64,000 nt of DNA from Trogon surrucura (Eukaryota > Chordata > Aves > Trogoniformes > Trogonidae), in assembly GCA_020746105.1 (NCBI GenBank), contig CM036632.1, positions 2,852,001 through 2,916,000 on the forward strand, written 5' to 3'. Position numbers and translations under genes: made by a program. Each line of letters begins with the position of its first letter. Within the stretch, counting starts at the first letter, position 1. Positions 11,201-23,300 of this stretch are shown one piece after another. Under the pieces are notes generated by a model. The model ran no database searches. It was not told the origin of the DNA and saw only the letters and a list, made by a program, of their open reading frames with translations.

Positions 11201-13436
11201 CGAGCTTCTTGACTATCGCTTCCTCTTCGCCCAGCACGACGAGGGTCCTGCCGCTGAGCAGCGAGTAGATGGCGGGGTGAGCGAAGGGGTACTGCCTGAT
11301 GAACCGCAGCGCGTTCTGCCCGGCCTTTTTTTTGTGCTTTTCGCCCGCCTGGCAGGCGGCGTGAGCGGGAGAAGGAGTCCTGTCGGAGCACGTGGAGGCG
11401 GCGCTGCTGATGTAGCTCGTGGAGTCCGAGCACTCGTCCAGGCTGCTCTTGCTGAGCTCCCTGCTGCCCGTCGGGTAGCGCGAATCAAGCTCGTAAGGAA
11501 GGAGCCCCCCCGAGATGCTGTCGTGGGAGGGGAAGCCCCCGAAAGTCCCGCGCGGGCCCTGCTCAGCCTGCCGGTACGGCTGCGGGGGGATCCTGACCAC
11601 GCCGTCCTCGTCGCAGGGCTTCTGCCCCACGTCGGGCAGAGGCTCGAGGAAGTTGGGGCTCTCCTTCCCGATGCAACAGGCGGAATCGACCTCCGCTAAA
11701 CTCTCCCGTTTGGAAACGTCTTCCCGCTCGGCGGCGTCGTCGTCCGGGTTCCGCTTGGGGGTGAAACGGAGGCCGCCCTCTTCGTCATCCGCGTAAGGTT
11801 CCTCGTTAATGGCACTTGGGTAGCTCGCTTTGAAATCCTCCGGGATGAGCGCCTCGGAGGGACACGTGCTGAGAACCTCGATGCTGTCTTCGCTGACGGT
11901 CCGCCGGCTGCCCACCTTGCTCCTGCCCGCCTGCGGACTGGGGCTCACGGGCAGGCTGGCCTGGCTCTCCGATTTCGTCAAGCCCGAGGCAGGCTTCTCC
12001 GTTCCCAGAACCTCGATGCTCTCACCGCTACTGATGCTGCCTTTAATATCCGCGTCGAGATAGTCCAGGTTCTCCTGGTGCTCGAACGTGCCGGACTCGC
12101 TCATTTTGGGTTCTTGGGGGTCCTCGATATCCGGCTCCATCTTGATGGGCACGCACTCCACGCTGGACTTGTAGGACCCCAGGCTGATGATGACTTTAGG
12201 AGCGGGAGACTCTTCCGAGCACTTTCTTTCAACGGCATCTTGGCTGAGTCCCTGGCAGCCTCTGTACTGCTTCTCAGGTGGTTTTTCATCCAGGAAAGAC
12301 ACATCCTCAAACAGGAAGTTCGTGACGCTTTGCTGCTTTAGGAGCGCCCGGCTGATCTGCTCTGTCAGGAGGTAGCACACGTCACCTCTGAAAGTCCTCT
12401 CAATATGATGCAGCTGGTCAAGGGTTTGGGTGAAAAAATAAATATCGCAGAGCTCCTCCAGCGTCTTCAGCTTCTTGTCGAAGCATTTGGCAGACTTGGC
12501 TTTGATGAGCTTGGGGGTATAGGACGGCAAGTGGGCATAAAGGGGAGTTTCCTCAGGCTCAGTGGGGTCGGAGGTAGTCGGGTCCTGATCGCAGCCGGCG
12601 CTGGCCGGATCCAGCGTCCGCTCGGGCTCGTAGGGGTGGAAGTCGGCCTCCTTCAACTTCCTGTAGGGATACGACCTGATTTGTTTCAGCAGATCCTGGT
12701 GCTCGATGATAGATTTCTCCACGCTGGCCAGCTCGTTGGCCTTCTCGATGGCTTGGGTCGTGTAATACCCTTTGTCGTTGGCTTTCTTCTGAATCTCGGT
12801 TTCGTTGTGCAGGACAGTCCTGGTGTAGTCGAGATCTTTCAGTTTCTTTTCCAGCTCGTTAGCGAAAGCTTTCCTGTTGCCCGTCTTTAGGCATTCCGAG
12901 GCTTTGGAGAACTCAGCGGAGAGTTCCTGGAACTGCTGCATGATTTTGTGCTCGTCGGCCGAAATGTAGGCCATGCAGAAGGGCCTCACGAAACCCCTGG
13001 CTTCCAGGTCGTACAGAGTCAGGTGGTGGACGTAGGCGAAGGCCCCTTCCTTTGAGTCCCCCAGCACCACTTTGGAATCCTCCACAAAGTTCAGCTTCGG
13101 GTAGGCAGAGCCCGGAGGGTGCCCCACGAAGGAAGCCTGGTAATCCACGGACATGATCCGGAGAGAAAAATAATTGAGGTCGAAAGTGCCCGACACTTTG
13201 GCGTCATCGGGGATGGTCAGGAGGGGCTGAGGCCCCACTTGCTCCGAGAACTCGGAGATGAGGATGAAGTCCCGGGTGAACTTGGAGCTGGCGACCTTGG
13301 CCCAGGGGTTGGCCCCGTGGCCGGCGAAGGGGAAGAGCGGCACCGAGTACTCCTCGGGCAGGGCCGGCTCGCTGCACAGCTCGTCCTCCAGCTCCTCCTC
13401 TCTGGTGAAGGCCACCACGTCCGGGGCGCTGATCAT
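8286..13436 (-). CDS. SMCR8: Guanine nucleotide exchange protein SMCR8 (DENN-type)
   Basis: SMCR8 partners C9orf72 and WDR41 in the complex that acts as a GAP for small GTPases and regulates autophagy and lysosomes. Two coding exons: exon 1 13436 down to 11080 and exon 2 8739 down to 8286. They join as AG|G, giving 936 residues against 937 in human. The start MISAPDVVAFTREEE (ATG 13436-13434) matches the family start. The open frame continues upstream without an ATG, so no extension is called. The longin/uDENN-like N-terminal part includes FILISEFSEQVGPQPLL. The GAP arginine finger is conserved as Arg147 in LYDLEARGFVRPF. The middle (about 420-730) is low-complexity, acidic and Ser-rich. The C-terminal DENN part includes RFIRQYPFAHPAIYSLLSGR and ends PSFLYKI. 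It shares a promoter region with TOP3A. Confidence 0.97.
8740..11079 (-). other. SMCR8: SMCR8 intron between the two coding exons
   Basis: The donor GTAAAT begins at 11079 and the acceptor CTTTCAG ends at 8740 (minus strand). Apart from the CR1 copy at 10850-11060 next to the donor, I see no exon or RNA gene. Several open frames overlap the CR1 and exon shadows and are not genes. Confidence 0.85.
10850..11060 (-). mobile_element. CR1 LINE 3' fragment, antisense to the + strand
   Basis: On the minus strand the sequence has the standard end of a CR1 retrotransposon. It encodes the C-terminus of the reverse transcriptase ORF (pattern WNRLPREGVESPSLEVFKRR), followed by the non-coding tail GGTTGGACTCGATGATCTT. 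It ends in the diagnostic TTCTATGATTCTAT octamer-type 3' terminus (at about 10850-10865). It is 5'-truncated, as nearly all CR1 copies are. CR1 copies of this kind are the dominant repeat in birds. Confidence 0.92.
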
Positions 13437-13596
13437 ATTTCCCAGAGGAGCGGGCCCACATGGAGCACCGAGGCCCCCCGCGGTCCCCTCCGCCACCCCC
13501 GGCAGGCCCCGCCGGAGGCCCCGGCCCCCGCCCGCGGTCCCTTCTCCCGCCTCACGCCTCCGCCATGGCCGGGCCCCGCCGCCCGCCCGCCCGCCC

Positions 13597-13614
13597 TCAC
13601 GGCGCCGCAGCCAT
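13597..13614 (-). other. Short upstream ORF in SMCR8 5' leader
   Basis: On the minus strand an ATG inside the YY1-like motif opens a five-codon frame (MAAAP-stop) about 160 nt before the SMCR8 start codon. It is a uORF only if transcription starts upstream of it. If the YY1 motif marks the start site, as it often does, it may lie right at the cap. Confidence 0.35.
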
Positions 13615-13798
13615 CTTGCGGTCACATGACGCCGCCACCTCTCACCCCGCCGCCCCCTGCGCGCTTCACGGCGAGCGTTCGCCTTTGTGTTCGTTCACCG
13701 CCGCCGTTCCTCGGCCTTACTGAACCCGGGAGGGATCCGATCACCGGAGAAAAGAGCAAACTGGCGCCGGGACGGCGGCGACGAGCCCGCTGAGGGGC

Positions 13799-13868
13799 GC
13801 CGCGGGGCATCTCGGGAGCTGTAGTTCTCTCCCGCCGCGGGGCATCTCGGGAGCTGTAGTTCTCTCCC
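13799..13868. repeat. 35-bp tandem duplication carrying two ZNF143-type sites
   Basis: Two perfect 35-bp copies (13799-13833 and 13834-13868) are followed by a partial third start. Each carries, on the minus strand, ACTACAGCTCCCGAGATGC (at 13825-13807 and 13860-13842). This fits the ZNF143/Staf consensus with core ACTACAnnTCCC and trailing ATGC. It lies midway in the SMCR8/TOP3A promoter. Confidence 0.85.
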
Positions 13869-14333
13869 GCCGCGGCGGCGCTTTACGGCGAGACGTAACG
13901 GAGCGGGAAAGCGCGCCGCGTCCCGCAGCTCTTTGCGACAAAGACGGCGCCGGAGTGAGGGCGGCGGGGTGAGGGGGGCGCCGGCGGACACCGGGGCGGG
14001 GAGGGCTGGGCTGGGCTGGGCTGTCCCGGGCGGGGGGGGAGCCCGGCTGGCGTCGGGAAGGGGTGAGGGGGGCCTGCCCTGCCCCGGCTGCGGCCCAGCC
14101 CCGGCCTGAGGGGAGGCCTCGGCGGGGCGGGAGGGCCGGGGCCTGTCTGGGCCGGGGCGCGGTGCCCGCCGCGGCGGGGCGAGGCGGGGAGAAGCCTTCC
14201 CCAGCGGCCAGGGCGGGGAAAGTCGCCGGTCCGGGGTTGCCCTGAGCCCCGCCGGGGTGGCCGGTTGGAGGTTGACCCGGCCGTGGCTGTCCGTCCTCGG
14301 CAGGGCCCGGCCCCGGGGCGAGAGCCCGGCAGC

Positions 14334-14348
14334 ATGCCCTGGCCCTGA
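14334..14348 (+). other. Four-codon upstream ORF before TOP3A
   Basis: ATG at 14334 has A at -3 and reads MPWP-stop. It ends 23 nt before the TOP3A start codon at 14372. If it lies in the mRNA leader it could alter which TOP3A start is used. Confidence 0.5.
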
Positions 14349-14371
14349 GGGACCTGTCGCCGTCCTTGGGG

Positions 14372-17300
14372 ATGAACTTCCGAGCGAGGCTCTTGGCCAG
14401 CAGCGCGCTGAGGATGCTGCCGCAGCCCTGGCGGCTCTTCTCGCGGGCCGCTGCAGCGGAGGAGGCGGCCCTGCAGAGGATCCGGAAGGTCCTGTGCGTG
14501 GCGGAGAAGAACGATGCTGCCCGAGGGATCGCGGATCTGCTCTCCAACAGCAGGATGCGACGGGTAGGAACAAGCCACGTCTCCTCGCCGCTTCCCGAGA
14601 GCGCGTACGGGAGAGGGTCAGCTCACCAGGGCCGCTGCGCGGCGCGGTCCTGGTCTCGGGCGCAGCCTGTGCCTTGCGTGGTGGCCCCGGCGCGCACGGC
14701 AGAGCTTTGCGCAGGCAGTTCACATCAAAACATGCAACATCTTCCACTGCTTTTGTCTCTGGCTGCTTCTAACTGCAAGGGAACAAGAATGGCTTTCTTT
14801 TGCAGACAGATAATGCTTGTCCAAAGGTATTTGGGAGTTTCAGAACTCTTTTCCTTGTGACCAGAGCCCCACTGGGGTTCAGCCTCCCCAGCTGCACTCC
14901 CTCTGCCCAAACTGCCTCCTCCAGGCGTTGAGCTCAGCGGTGAGGGCTCCCTGTGGTGTTCTTAGCTTCTCAGTGTACAGCGAGAGGCTTCAGGAACTGA
15001 AACCATCTGTCGGCACGTATTTCCCGGTCGAAAAGCACTGCTTCTGCGGCGTCAGCAGATGTCAGGGGTTTAAGGAAGTTCGCTTAATAAAGCAAAGATG
15101 GTCTGTGGTTTGGAGGAGAGGAGTTCAAAGATCCCTCTCCTCTCTGCAGCTTCGTTTTGTGATCTTTAACAGTTTGCATAATTACTTGGTATTTCCAAGT
15201 GAAGGAACTAGAGGGTGCTTCTAGACCAGGATTACGTTAGAATGAAAGGTGCTGTTGAGAATGTGAAGGCTGACAGTCCCAAGCGAGGAAGATACCGTCC
15301 TGCTTCTCTAGCAAAAGCAGCAAATACCCAATCTAGAAACTTCCAGGAGTCTCCGTTAGGTGGAGGCTAAGCTTGGGGACTTGGAGCTGGCACCGAAACT
15401 GTCCTTTGGAGCAGGGCACTTGTCTGTCAGGAATATCACTGGCCAGCCCCGTTAAACAAATCTGTTCCCCACTGTCCTTCATGGCTCTCAGTGAGGTGGT
15501 AACCCTGGCATCCCCTTCAGGCGTGGTTTAAAGGACTCGTATGCTGGAAAACATCATTCCAGCATCTCCAGAAACAACACAGGCGGTTTCCTTTCACCCT
15601 GCCACAATTTCCATGAGCTTCAGCACCTGGTTCTCACATGCTCCGTGCTTCTCTGTGCTCTGCCATGTGTATAAAGCAAGGTGGAGTGTGGTTGGTTTCT
15701 CTTATGAGCCAGAAACTCAGCGACTTCCCTTTTCCTTTCAGCGAGAAGGGTTTTCCAAGTTCAACAAGATCTATGAATACGACTACCAGCTGTTTGGCCA
15801 GGTAGGGTTTGTTTTCTTCCTACTGCTGGAGTAGAGAAGCACTAAATACTAATTATTAAAGGGCGTTTGTCAGAAGTTAGAAACACGTATCCAGTGACGG
15901 GAACGTTTTGTCCAAAGACAAGAAAAAGTCAGATGTCCTTTTCTTGGCTCAACCACTGACCTGTTTTGCTGCGTTAATTCTTCCCACTTTCTCCGCTCGT
16001 ATCGGTCAAAAGTCCGTTGCTCTGTAGAATTGGGAGTTTCCTATAAAAATTGAGGATAAGGCCGAAGATTTAGCTGTCAGTAGAGAGAAGAGCTTGTTTT
16101 AGTGTACCAGGAGGGAGGTATCACTGATGGTGTAAGCCAAGAACTGAGATCTCAGGGCTGGGGGTGGGTTTATCGGAGGGTGGGCACTAATTACCTTGCT
16201 GTGTCTCTTACAGACCGTTACCATGGTGATGACATCCGTGTCAGGACACTTGCTGGCTCACGATTTTAAGATGCCCTTTAGAAAATGGTTAGTATTTAGT
16301 ACCCCTCCGTCACAGGAGCTGCCGTCTGCTCTCAAGCCCCAGCCGAGCTGAGTCTCCTTCTCTGGAGACATTCAAGACCCGCCTGGACACGTTCCTATGC
16401 AGCATTATCTGGGCGTTCCTGCTCTGGCAGGGGGATTGGACTCGATGATCTTTCAAGGTCCCTTCCAATCCCTGATATTCTGTGATTCTGTGAGTGGGCA
16501 CTGCAAGCTCAAAGAGCAGGCAGAGCAGGGCGATGAGTCCCACGTTTGACAGAGAGTAGCTGAAACATTGCTTCACATCACCGTCTTCAGAACCCGAAGC
16601 CACAATGCTGGTTAAAATACATTAAGACAGACCCAAAGAATTAAACTGATTCTGAAACTTGGTTGATATTTGCACGTCCTTTGTTGAGCTAGGAGTTATC
16701 CTGGGGAGCAAGGCGATTCTCCCCAGCTCCCCTCCCCTTTGTTCTCTGTGCTTGGAATAAGAGAAGTTGCTTGCTTAGGGCTGACTTCCAGATCTGCTGT
16801 TTTCTCTGGTTGCTTGTTGGTTCTGTTGCTTTTAAGTGGAACTTAGCATTTTATAAGATACGGCTTATCCCAGTACCTGAACAGCACTTCCTCATAAGAG
16901 TTAGTGTCTCACAACATACATTTTAGGTTTTGGTGTGCACCCTGTTTGTCCTCTGTTTACCAGGCACAGCTGCAACCCTCTAGCTCTTTTTGATGCCGAA
17001 ATCGAGAAGTATTGCCCTGAAAATTACGTGGATATCAAGGTACGGTGTTTTTTAAAGAGTTCTACAAATATTGTCTTGGGTAGAAGGAGGATTCTGCCTT
17101 TGTCCTCATAGGCAGATGGAGGATTGTACCAGTTTCTAGAGTTTAGCAAATTGCTCCTGCATTTCCTAGGACTCTATGTGCCGTTTGTTGGTGACATTGA
17201 AAGACTCCTGCTCATACACAATTAGTGCAGCAAAGGAACAACTGCTTTACTAAAAGCAGAAATGTTTTTCCCCCCGCAAGGTGGAACTGGTAATTGTGTC

Positions 17301-20300
17301 TCAATTGTACAAAAAAATGACATTTTCAAGAAAACAGACTGTGCTTGGACTGTGCTCCAATCCAAGCCGTGCTTTTGAACAGAGTTACGTGTAAATAAAT
17401 GACTCAATTCTTTTGAAAGCTGCCTCATCTCGTGAGAGACACAATTACAAAACGTTATTGCAACAATCTGTCTCCATGGCTACGTGTTGCGTTTCATGCT
17501 CAGTTAGTGAGTCATTCTAAAATGAAGTGACAAAGCAAGTGGCCTGGTGTGCCTCACTCCGGGTTGTTTCCTCATCTCAGAGAACCCTCGAACGAGAAGT
17601 CCGGCAGTGCCAAGCTCTGGTGATCTGGACCGACTGCGATCGAGAAGGAGAGAACATCGGCTTCGAGATAATCCACGTTTGCAAAGCTGGTGAGTAGAGG
17701 GTCTTCTGCGCCGGTCTGAGTTCCATTAAAGTGCTGATTTAACAGGTATCGCTGCCCAGAGATCTCCTGACGGGCGTATTCTCAATAACTGTGTCCAGGT
17801 TAAAAACATTGACTTTAGTTTTGATAAATATGCGGCTCTGATAGACGAGCTGTTGGAAAGCTCTAGAATAGGTTGCCAGCGTGCTCGCTTGAAGAGAGCT
17901 GCTCATTAGTTGCTCCTTTCCATTGGTGTTTGAGTCACTCTTTGATTTCTTTCTTTTTTGTTTGGTTTTTTCCTCTCCAGTAAAGCCAAACCTCCAGGTG
18001 TTCCGAGCGCGCTTTTCAGAGATCACGCCTCACGCCGTCAGAACAGCCTGCGAGAACCTCACGCAGCCGGATCAAAAAACGAGCGATGCCGTTGATGTCA
18101 GGCAGGAGCTGGACCTCAGGATAGGTACGTCAGCACGCGCTGGGGGTAAGAGCAGGCTGAGCTGGGCCTGAGCTGCCCCCGTGCACCCCTTCTAAAGGGA
18201 AGGGTCCAGGAGCGTGGTCGATGGGCAGGGGACAAGCTTTGTTTCATCTGTGAGCACTTGAACTCCGTTAGACTGCTGTACAAACGAGAGAGCCACCCAT
18301 CAGGCTCCTCCCATCTCATCTAACCACATGCAGTACACCCCAGCAAGGGCTGTTTAAAAATCATCTTTTACCACAATCATCTTTCCTCGACACAAGGCAG
18401 AAACGCCCTCTCTAGGGTCGTAAATCTGATATTTTTTTTTTTTTTTAGATCAGGTACAGGTAAATCACGTCTCGCGTTCTACTGGGAACATGCTCTTTGA
18501 AGCAAACGTTAGGTTTATCGCTCACGCAGCACTGACAGGCTCCTGCAGCTCAGAGTATTAAAATTAGAATAAAGTTAATACTCGGAGTATTAAAAAGAAC
18601 CACCGAAGCGTCGCAATTCTCCTCCAGTGTTGTATAACTCGGTTCTGGTGTCCGTTTTGTTTTCTCAGGTGCTGCCTTCACCAGATTCCAGACACTGCGG
18701 CTCCAGAAGATCTTCCCTGATATTTTAGCCGACCAGCTGATCAGCTACGGTAGCTGCCAGTTCCCAACACTGGGCTTTGTAGTGGAACGCTTTAAAGCCA
18801 TCCAGGCCTTTGTTCCTGAAGCCTTCTATAAAATAAAAGGTACCCGTGGGGGAGGCGAGTCCTGGGCTCCATCTTAAAGGTCTTGAGGTGTGTAGAAAGG
18901 AAAAATACCAGGGCAAACACCACAGTGCTGCAGAGGTGGTTTCCTCTCCCTTTGCCATGACAACTAAGGTCTCCCTGTTACCCAGCACCTCTGTTACTTG
19001 CCTCTGCTGTGTTCTGTTCTATTACTGCTGTATCACTGGGATCTGTCGTTTGACACAGTGACCCACGATCACGAGGACGGCAGCGTGATCTTCAACTGGA
19101 AGAGGAACCGGCTCTTTAATCACACGGCGTGCCTGGTCCTTTACCAGATATGTATGGAGGTAGGAAAGCCTGACGTTAGCTCCGCAGTCCAGTACCAGCC
19201 AAACATTTCCTGAGTCTGTCTTGCTCAAGGACAGTTTGTGTAAACCCTCCTTAAGGGAGATTTTGCGTTTCGCTCACTCGGTGTGTAGGATCCGGTGGCG
19301 ACCGTTGTTGAGGTTGGGAGCAAGCCAAAGAGCAAATGGAGGCCCCTGCCCCTGGACACTGTGGTATGTTTGAACTCTGCTGAAAGGACTTATCTGAAAG
19401 AAGCTTTGAGCAGCTATTTTACTCACCGCTCTGAATTACGCACAAATACTTTTTTTTTCCCCCCCCTCTCCTGACTCCTCCCAACACAGGAACTGGAGAA
19501 GCTGGCTTCCCGCAAACTGAAAATAAACGCGAAGGAAACCATGAGAATAGCAGAAAAACTCTATACGCAAGGGTAAGAAAGCAAGACCTGGCTTGGTAAA
19601 CTTAATTCTTTCAAAAGCAAACGGCCTTTAGTCCAAACTGGGAAGCATCTTGGAGCAGCCCTTAAAGTGCTCTTCTGTCTTGCTTCTTAAGCTTCATTAG
19701 TTACCCTCGAACCGAGACCAACATTTTCCCCAAGGAGCTGAACCTCTCCGCCTTAGTCCAGCAGCAAGCACAGGACCCAAACTGGGGAGCGTTCGCGCAG
19801 AGGATTTTGGATCGGGGTGGGCCAACCCCTCGGAGCGGAACCAAATCGGATCAGGCTCACCCTCCCATTCACCCCACAAAATACACTGCCAGCCTGCAGG
19901 TGGGTTGCACGAAGGCAGAGCCAACTGGGCGGTTTGTATTGCTTGATAAATAAGGACAGAAGTCTTAGTGATGTGCTCATTAGCACAGCACCTTCACCTG
20001 AGATCTCACCAATATTTCTTGACATCTCGTTAACCCAGGAGGACACTGAACCTTCTTTGCTCTTTGGTATTAGGGCAACGAGCAGAGACTATACGAGTTC
20101 ATCGTGCGCCACTTTTTGGCTTGCTGCTCTGAAGACGCCAAGGGGCAGGAAACGACCGTGGAGATCGACATTGCTAACGAGCGGTTCATCGCTCAAGGAC
20201 TAATGATCCTGGCCCGAAATTATCTGGAAGTCTATCCTTACGAGAAGTGGAGTGATAAGGTAATATCCTTGAATAATGTAGATAGAAGAGGCTAAAGTAC

Positions 20301-23300
20301 CTGGAGTTTAAAATCATGCCTCTGACCCCTCTAGAGAACATTCTCTGATGATTTCTGGCTCACTGGCTGTTTTACTCAGAGCCATCTCTGCTGAAAACCT
20401 GTGTGGCTTCGTTGTGCCAGCTTTGGATAGATTCTTCCCCTTCTGACACCACAGCAGAGACACCGTACAGGGCCACAGAGTTGACTTTACTCACCAAGAG
20501 GAGCTGCAATTGCTGTTCCATGGTCTCTCGGGCAGCTTATTACTGGCTAATCATGATGACACTGAGGCTGGGTCTCCTCCGGAACAGGGTGCTCCTGCTC
20601 TCTTTCTGCACCAGCCTCCTGTTGGTTTGACATTTTGTCTTCGGTGAGCGGACCAGAAAGCAGTTTCAAAGAGATTCTCCTTCCTTTCAGGTTATCCCAC
20701 TGTATGAGAAAGGGTCTCGCTTTCAGCCCACTACTGTGGAGATGGTGGATGGGGAAACCAGCCCTCCTTTGCTCCTCACAGAAGCAGATCTCATCGCTCT
20801 GATGGAAAAACACGGCATTGGTCAGTACTGGCAGTGTGGCCTTTTGCTTTCGGGAGTGCTTGGCTCATAAGCTCCTTCTCAACTTCTCTAACACCAGTTC
20901 TGTGCCCACATGCAGAGTAGGGAATTCTCTGAATGTCAGTTCAGATAACAAATCACTTAAAGCTACAGAATGAAGGGATAGGAGAGACCTGTGGGCAACG
21001 TGCAAAGATCCTAAGGGGTCTGCAGAGTGCCTCCAGTACCTAGGGAGATGTGCAGTTTAGGGTCCAGGGTGCATGTGCCAGCACCTTGTTGGCCTCAGTG
21101 CCAGTGGGATACGAGGGTGGCCCTGCTCCTGACCGTGAGTTGTCTCCTTGTCCCCGTAGCACCTCGCACTCTGCAGCGGGAGTGGGGCAAATTGCTTTTT
21201 GGCACCTAATTCAGACTACCAACCAACCAACCAACCTCTCTGCTCGCAGGGACTGACGCCACTCACGCTGAGCACATCGAGACGATTAAGACGCGGATGT
21301 ACGTGGGCCTTACAGCGGACCAGCGGTTCCTCCCAGGCCACCTGGGCATGGGGCTGGTTGAAGGTAAGGGCAGCGCCCATTGGGAGGGCAGCAAGTTCCT
21401 TACTTGTCTCCTTCCTTTCACTTACCGTTCGGTGTGTTCCTCAGGCTACGATTCCATGGGTTATGAGATGTCCAAGCCTGACCTTCGAGCCGAGCTGGAG
21501 GCTGATCTGAAACAGATCTGTGAGGGGAAGAAAGACAAATCTGTAGTGTTACAGCAGCAGGTCCAAAAGTACAAGCAAGTCTTCATCGAAGCTGTGGCCA
21601 GAGCCAACAAGTAAGTCCTGTCTTCACCCTCTTCTGTTTGCTTTGGTGTTCTGTGAGGCGCTGGCTTCTCATCTAGGGCTCAGCCTGGAGCAGGATCCCA
21701 TCACGCCGTTTCCCTGGAGCTCTGCCCAGTTCATGTAGGCATTTGCACGGGAAGGGATGACTCGTGGCCTGGCACACTGTTAGGAGTTGGTGGCAACTAA
21801 CTGCTCATCTTTGTTTAAACCCTTGAGATTAAAATCAGAGCTGGCTGAAGGAGGTGGCGACGTGCACTGACCTCTTTCCTGCTGTGCCCACGCCTAGCCT
21901 GATCCTGAGGCGTGGTGCTGAGTTGACATTCTCGTGGAGAAGCTCGAAGGCCGGTGTTGAGAGCAGCGGGCGCTAATTCACCGCAGCGCCCGATCGCTTT
22001 TTTGCGGGGGAGACACACATGGGGATGCTCTGCTTGTTTCTTTCTAGGCTGGACCAGGCCCTGGCTCAGTATTTTGGAGAAGCCACAGAAATTGCAGAGC
22101 GAGAGGAGGTCTACCCAGCAATGCCCGTTCCTGTTCGGAAGTGCCCCCAGTGCAACAACGACATGGTGCTGAAGACCAGGAAGAGTGGCGGGTTGGTGAC
22201 CTTCCCTCCTGTAGAAAGTAGCTTCCTGTGTTGGCTTGTGCTTTTCTAGGTGTTGTTTGCTTACCTCACCCTCTGCAGCCAGCATGAAAACGGGCTGCAG
22301 CTAGCTAAGCTCCACCAGCTCTCTAAGCTGCAAGGACTCAGGCGAACCTCTCTTTTAAATACCTCTTTGCCCTTAAAAATTGCTCTTCTGGCAATTTGTG
22401 ACAGCTAAAAAGACAGGAGAACAGATCACCGACTGTCTTGACGTTGCCTCTTCCTCATTCGGTGCCTTTGTCCCACGGCAGGTTCTATCTCAGCTGCACG
22501 GGTTACCCAGCATGTAAAACTGCCCTCTGGTTTCCCGATTTCGTGCTGGATGTGGCCAGGGATGAGAGCATCTGTGCTGTGTGTAAACCGCATCCAGTTC
22601 ACAGGTAGGTCACACCAGTTACCCCCTGGGGAAACGCAGCCCCTTGGATGTTACGCGTTAGGCTTCCGTGGGCCAGGCTGGGCAATCATTTTCTATTCCA
22701 GTCTTGGAAAATTGAAGCAGCACTCTCGTGGTTTGGGGTAGAAAGAAGAGGGGTTGCAGAAATTACTGCAAGCGTAGCAGAAATTAAAAAAAAAATAAAA
22801 ATAATCAAATCTAGGTCTGTTGTGGAGGAGTTATATGAACTGGGAAGATTTCATTCTTCCTTTCCTTTTAGACTGAAGTTTAAATTCAAGAGAGGCAGCG
22901 TTCCACCCGTGATGCCCCTGGAGTTTGTCGGTTGCATCGGAGGCTGTGATGAGATGCTGAAAGAGCTCTTGGACCTCAAGTATTCAAACAGGGCTTCCCA
23001 ACCCACGTCGTCAGCCAGCCAGCCAGCGAATCACTTACGGGTCAACAACTCCTTTAACAGACCTAGCGCTGAAAACAGGCGCGTGCGGGGCTCCACAAAC
23101 CCGGCCCTGGGACATCTCTCTCTGAGCTCAACGAGAACACCCAGGCCCGCTCCTTCGGCTGCTCCGGATGACGGGAACAACGCGGTGGTGTGCAACTGCG
23201 GCAACGAAGCCCTGCTGTTAACCGTGCGCAAAGAAGGGCCCAACCAAGGCAGGCAGTTCTACAAATGCGGCGCCAGTGCCTGCAACTTTTTTCTCTGGGC

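Larger units (their letters stand above)
13437..14371. promoter_or_regulatory. Bidirectional CpG-rich promoter between SMCR8 and TOP3A
   Basis: The start codons of SMCR8 (minus) and TOP3A (plus) are 935 bp apart, and nearly all the sequence between is CpG- and G/C-rich without a TATA box. Recognisable elements are an E-box TCACATGA at 13622-13629, a YY1-like AAGATGGCTGC on the minus strand at 13617-13607, and a duplicated ZNF143-type element at 13799-13868. A shared promoter is inferred from head-to-head layout and composition. Transcription start sites are not visible in raw sequence. Confidence 0.8.

Noticed and set aside
13437..13625. N-terminal extension of SMCR8 by 63 codons
   Set aside because: The upstream frame is open but has no ATG; it begins only with GTG. 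The conserved family start is MISAPDVVAF at 13436.
13695..14747. 350-codon minus-strand frame opposite TOP3A exon 1
   Set aside because: It is a GC-rich shadow of the promoter and of TOP3A exon 1 on the opposite strand, with no recognisable domain.
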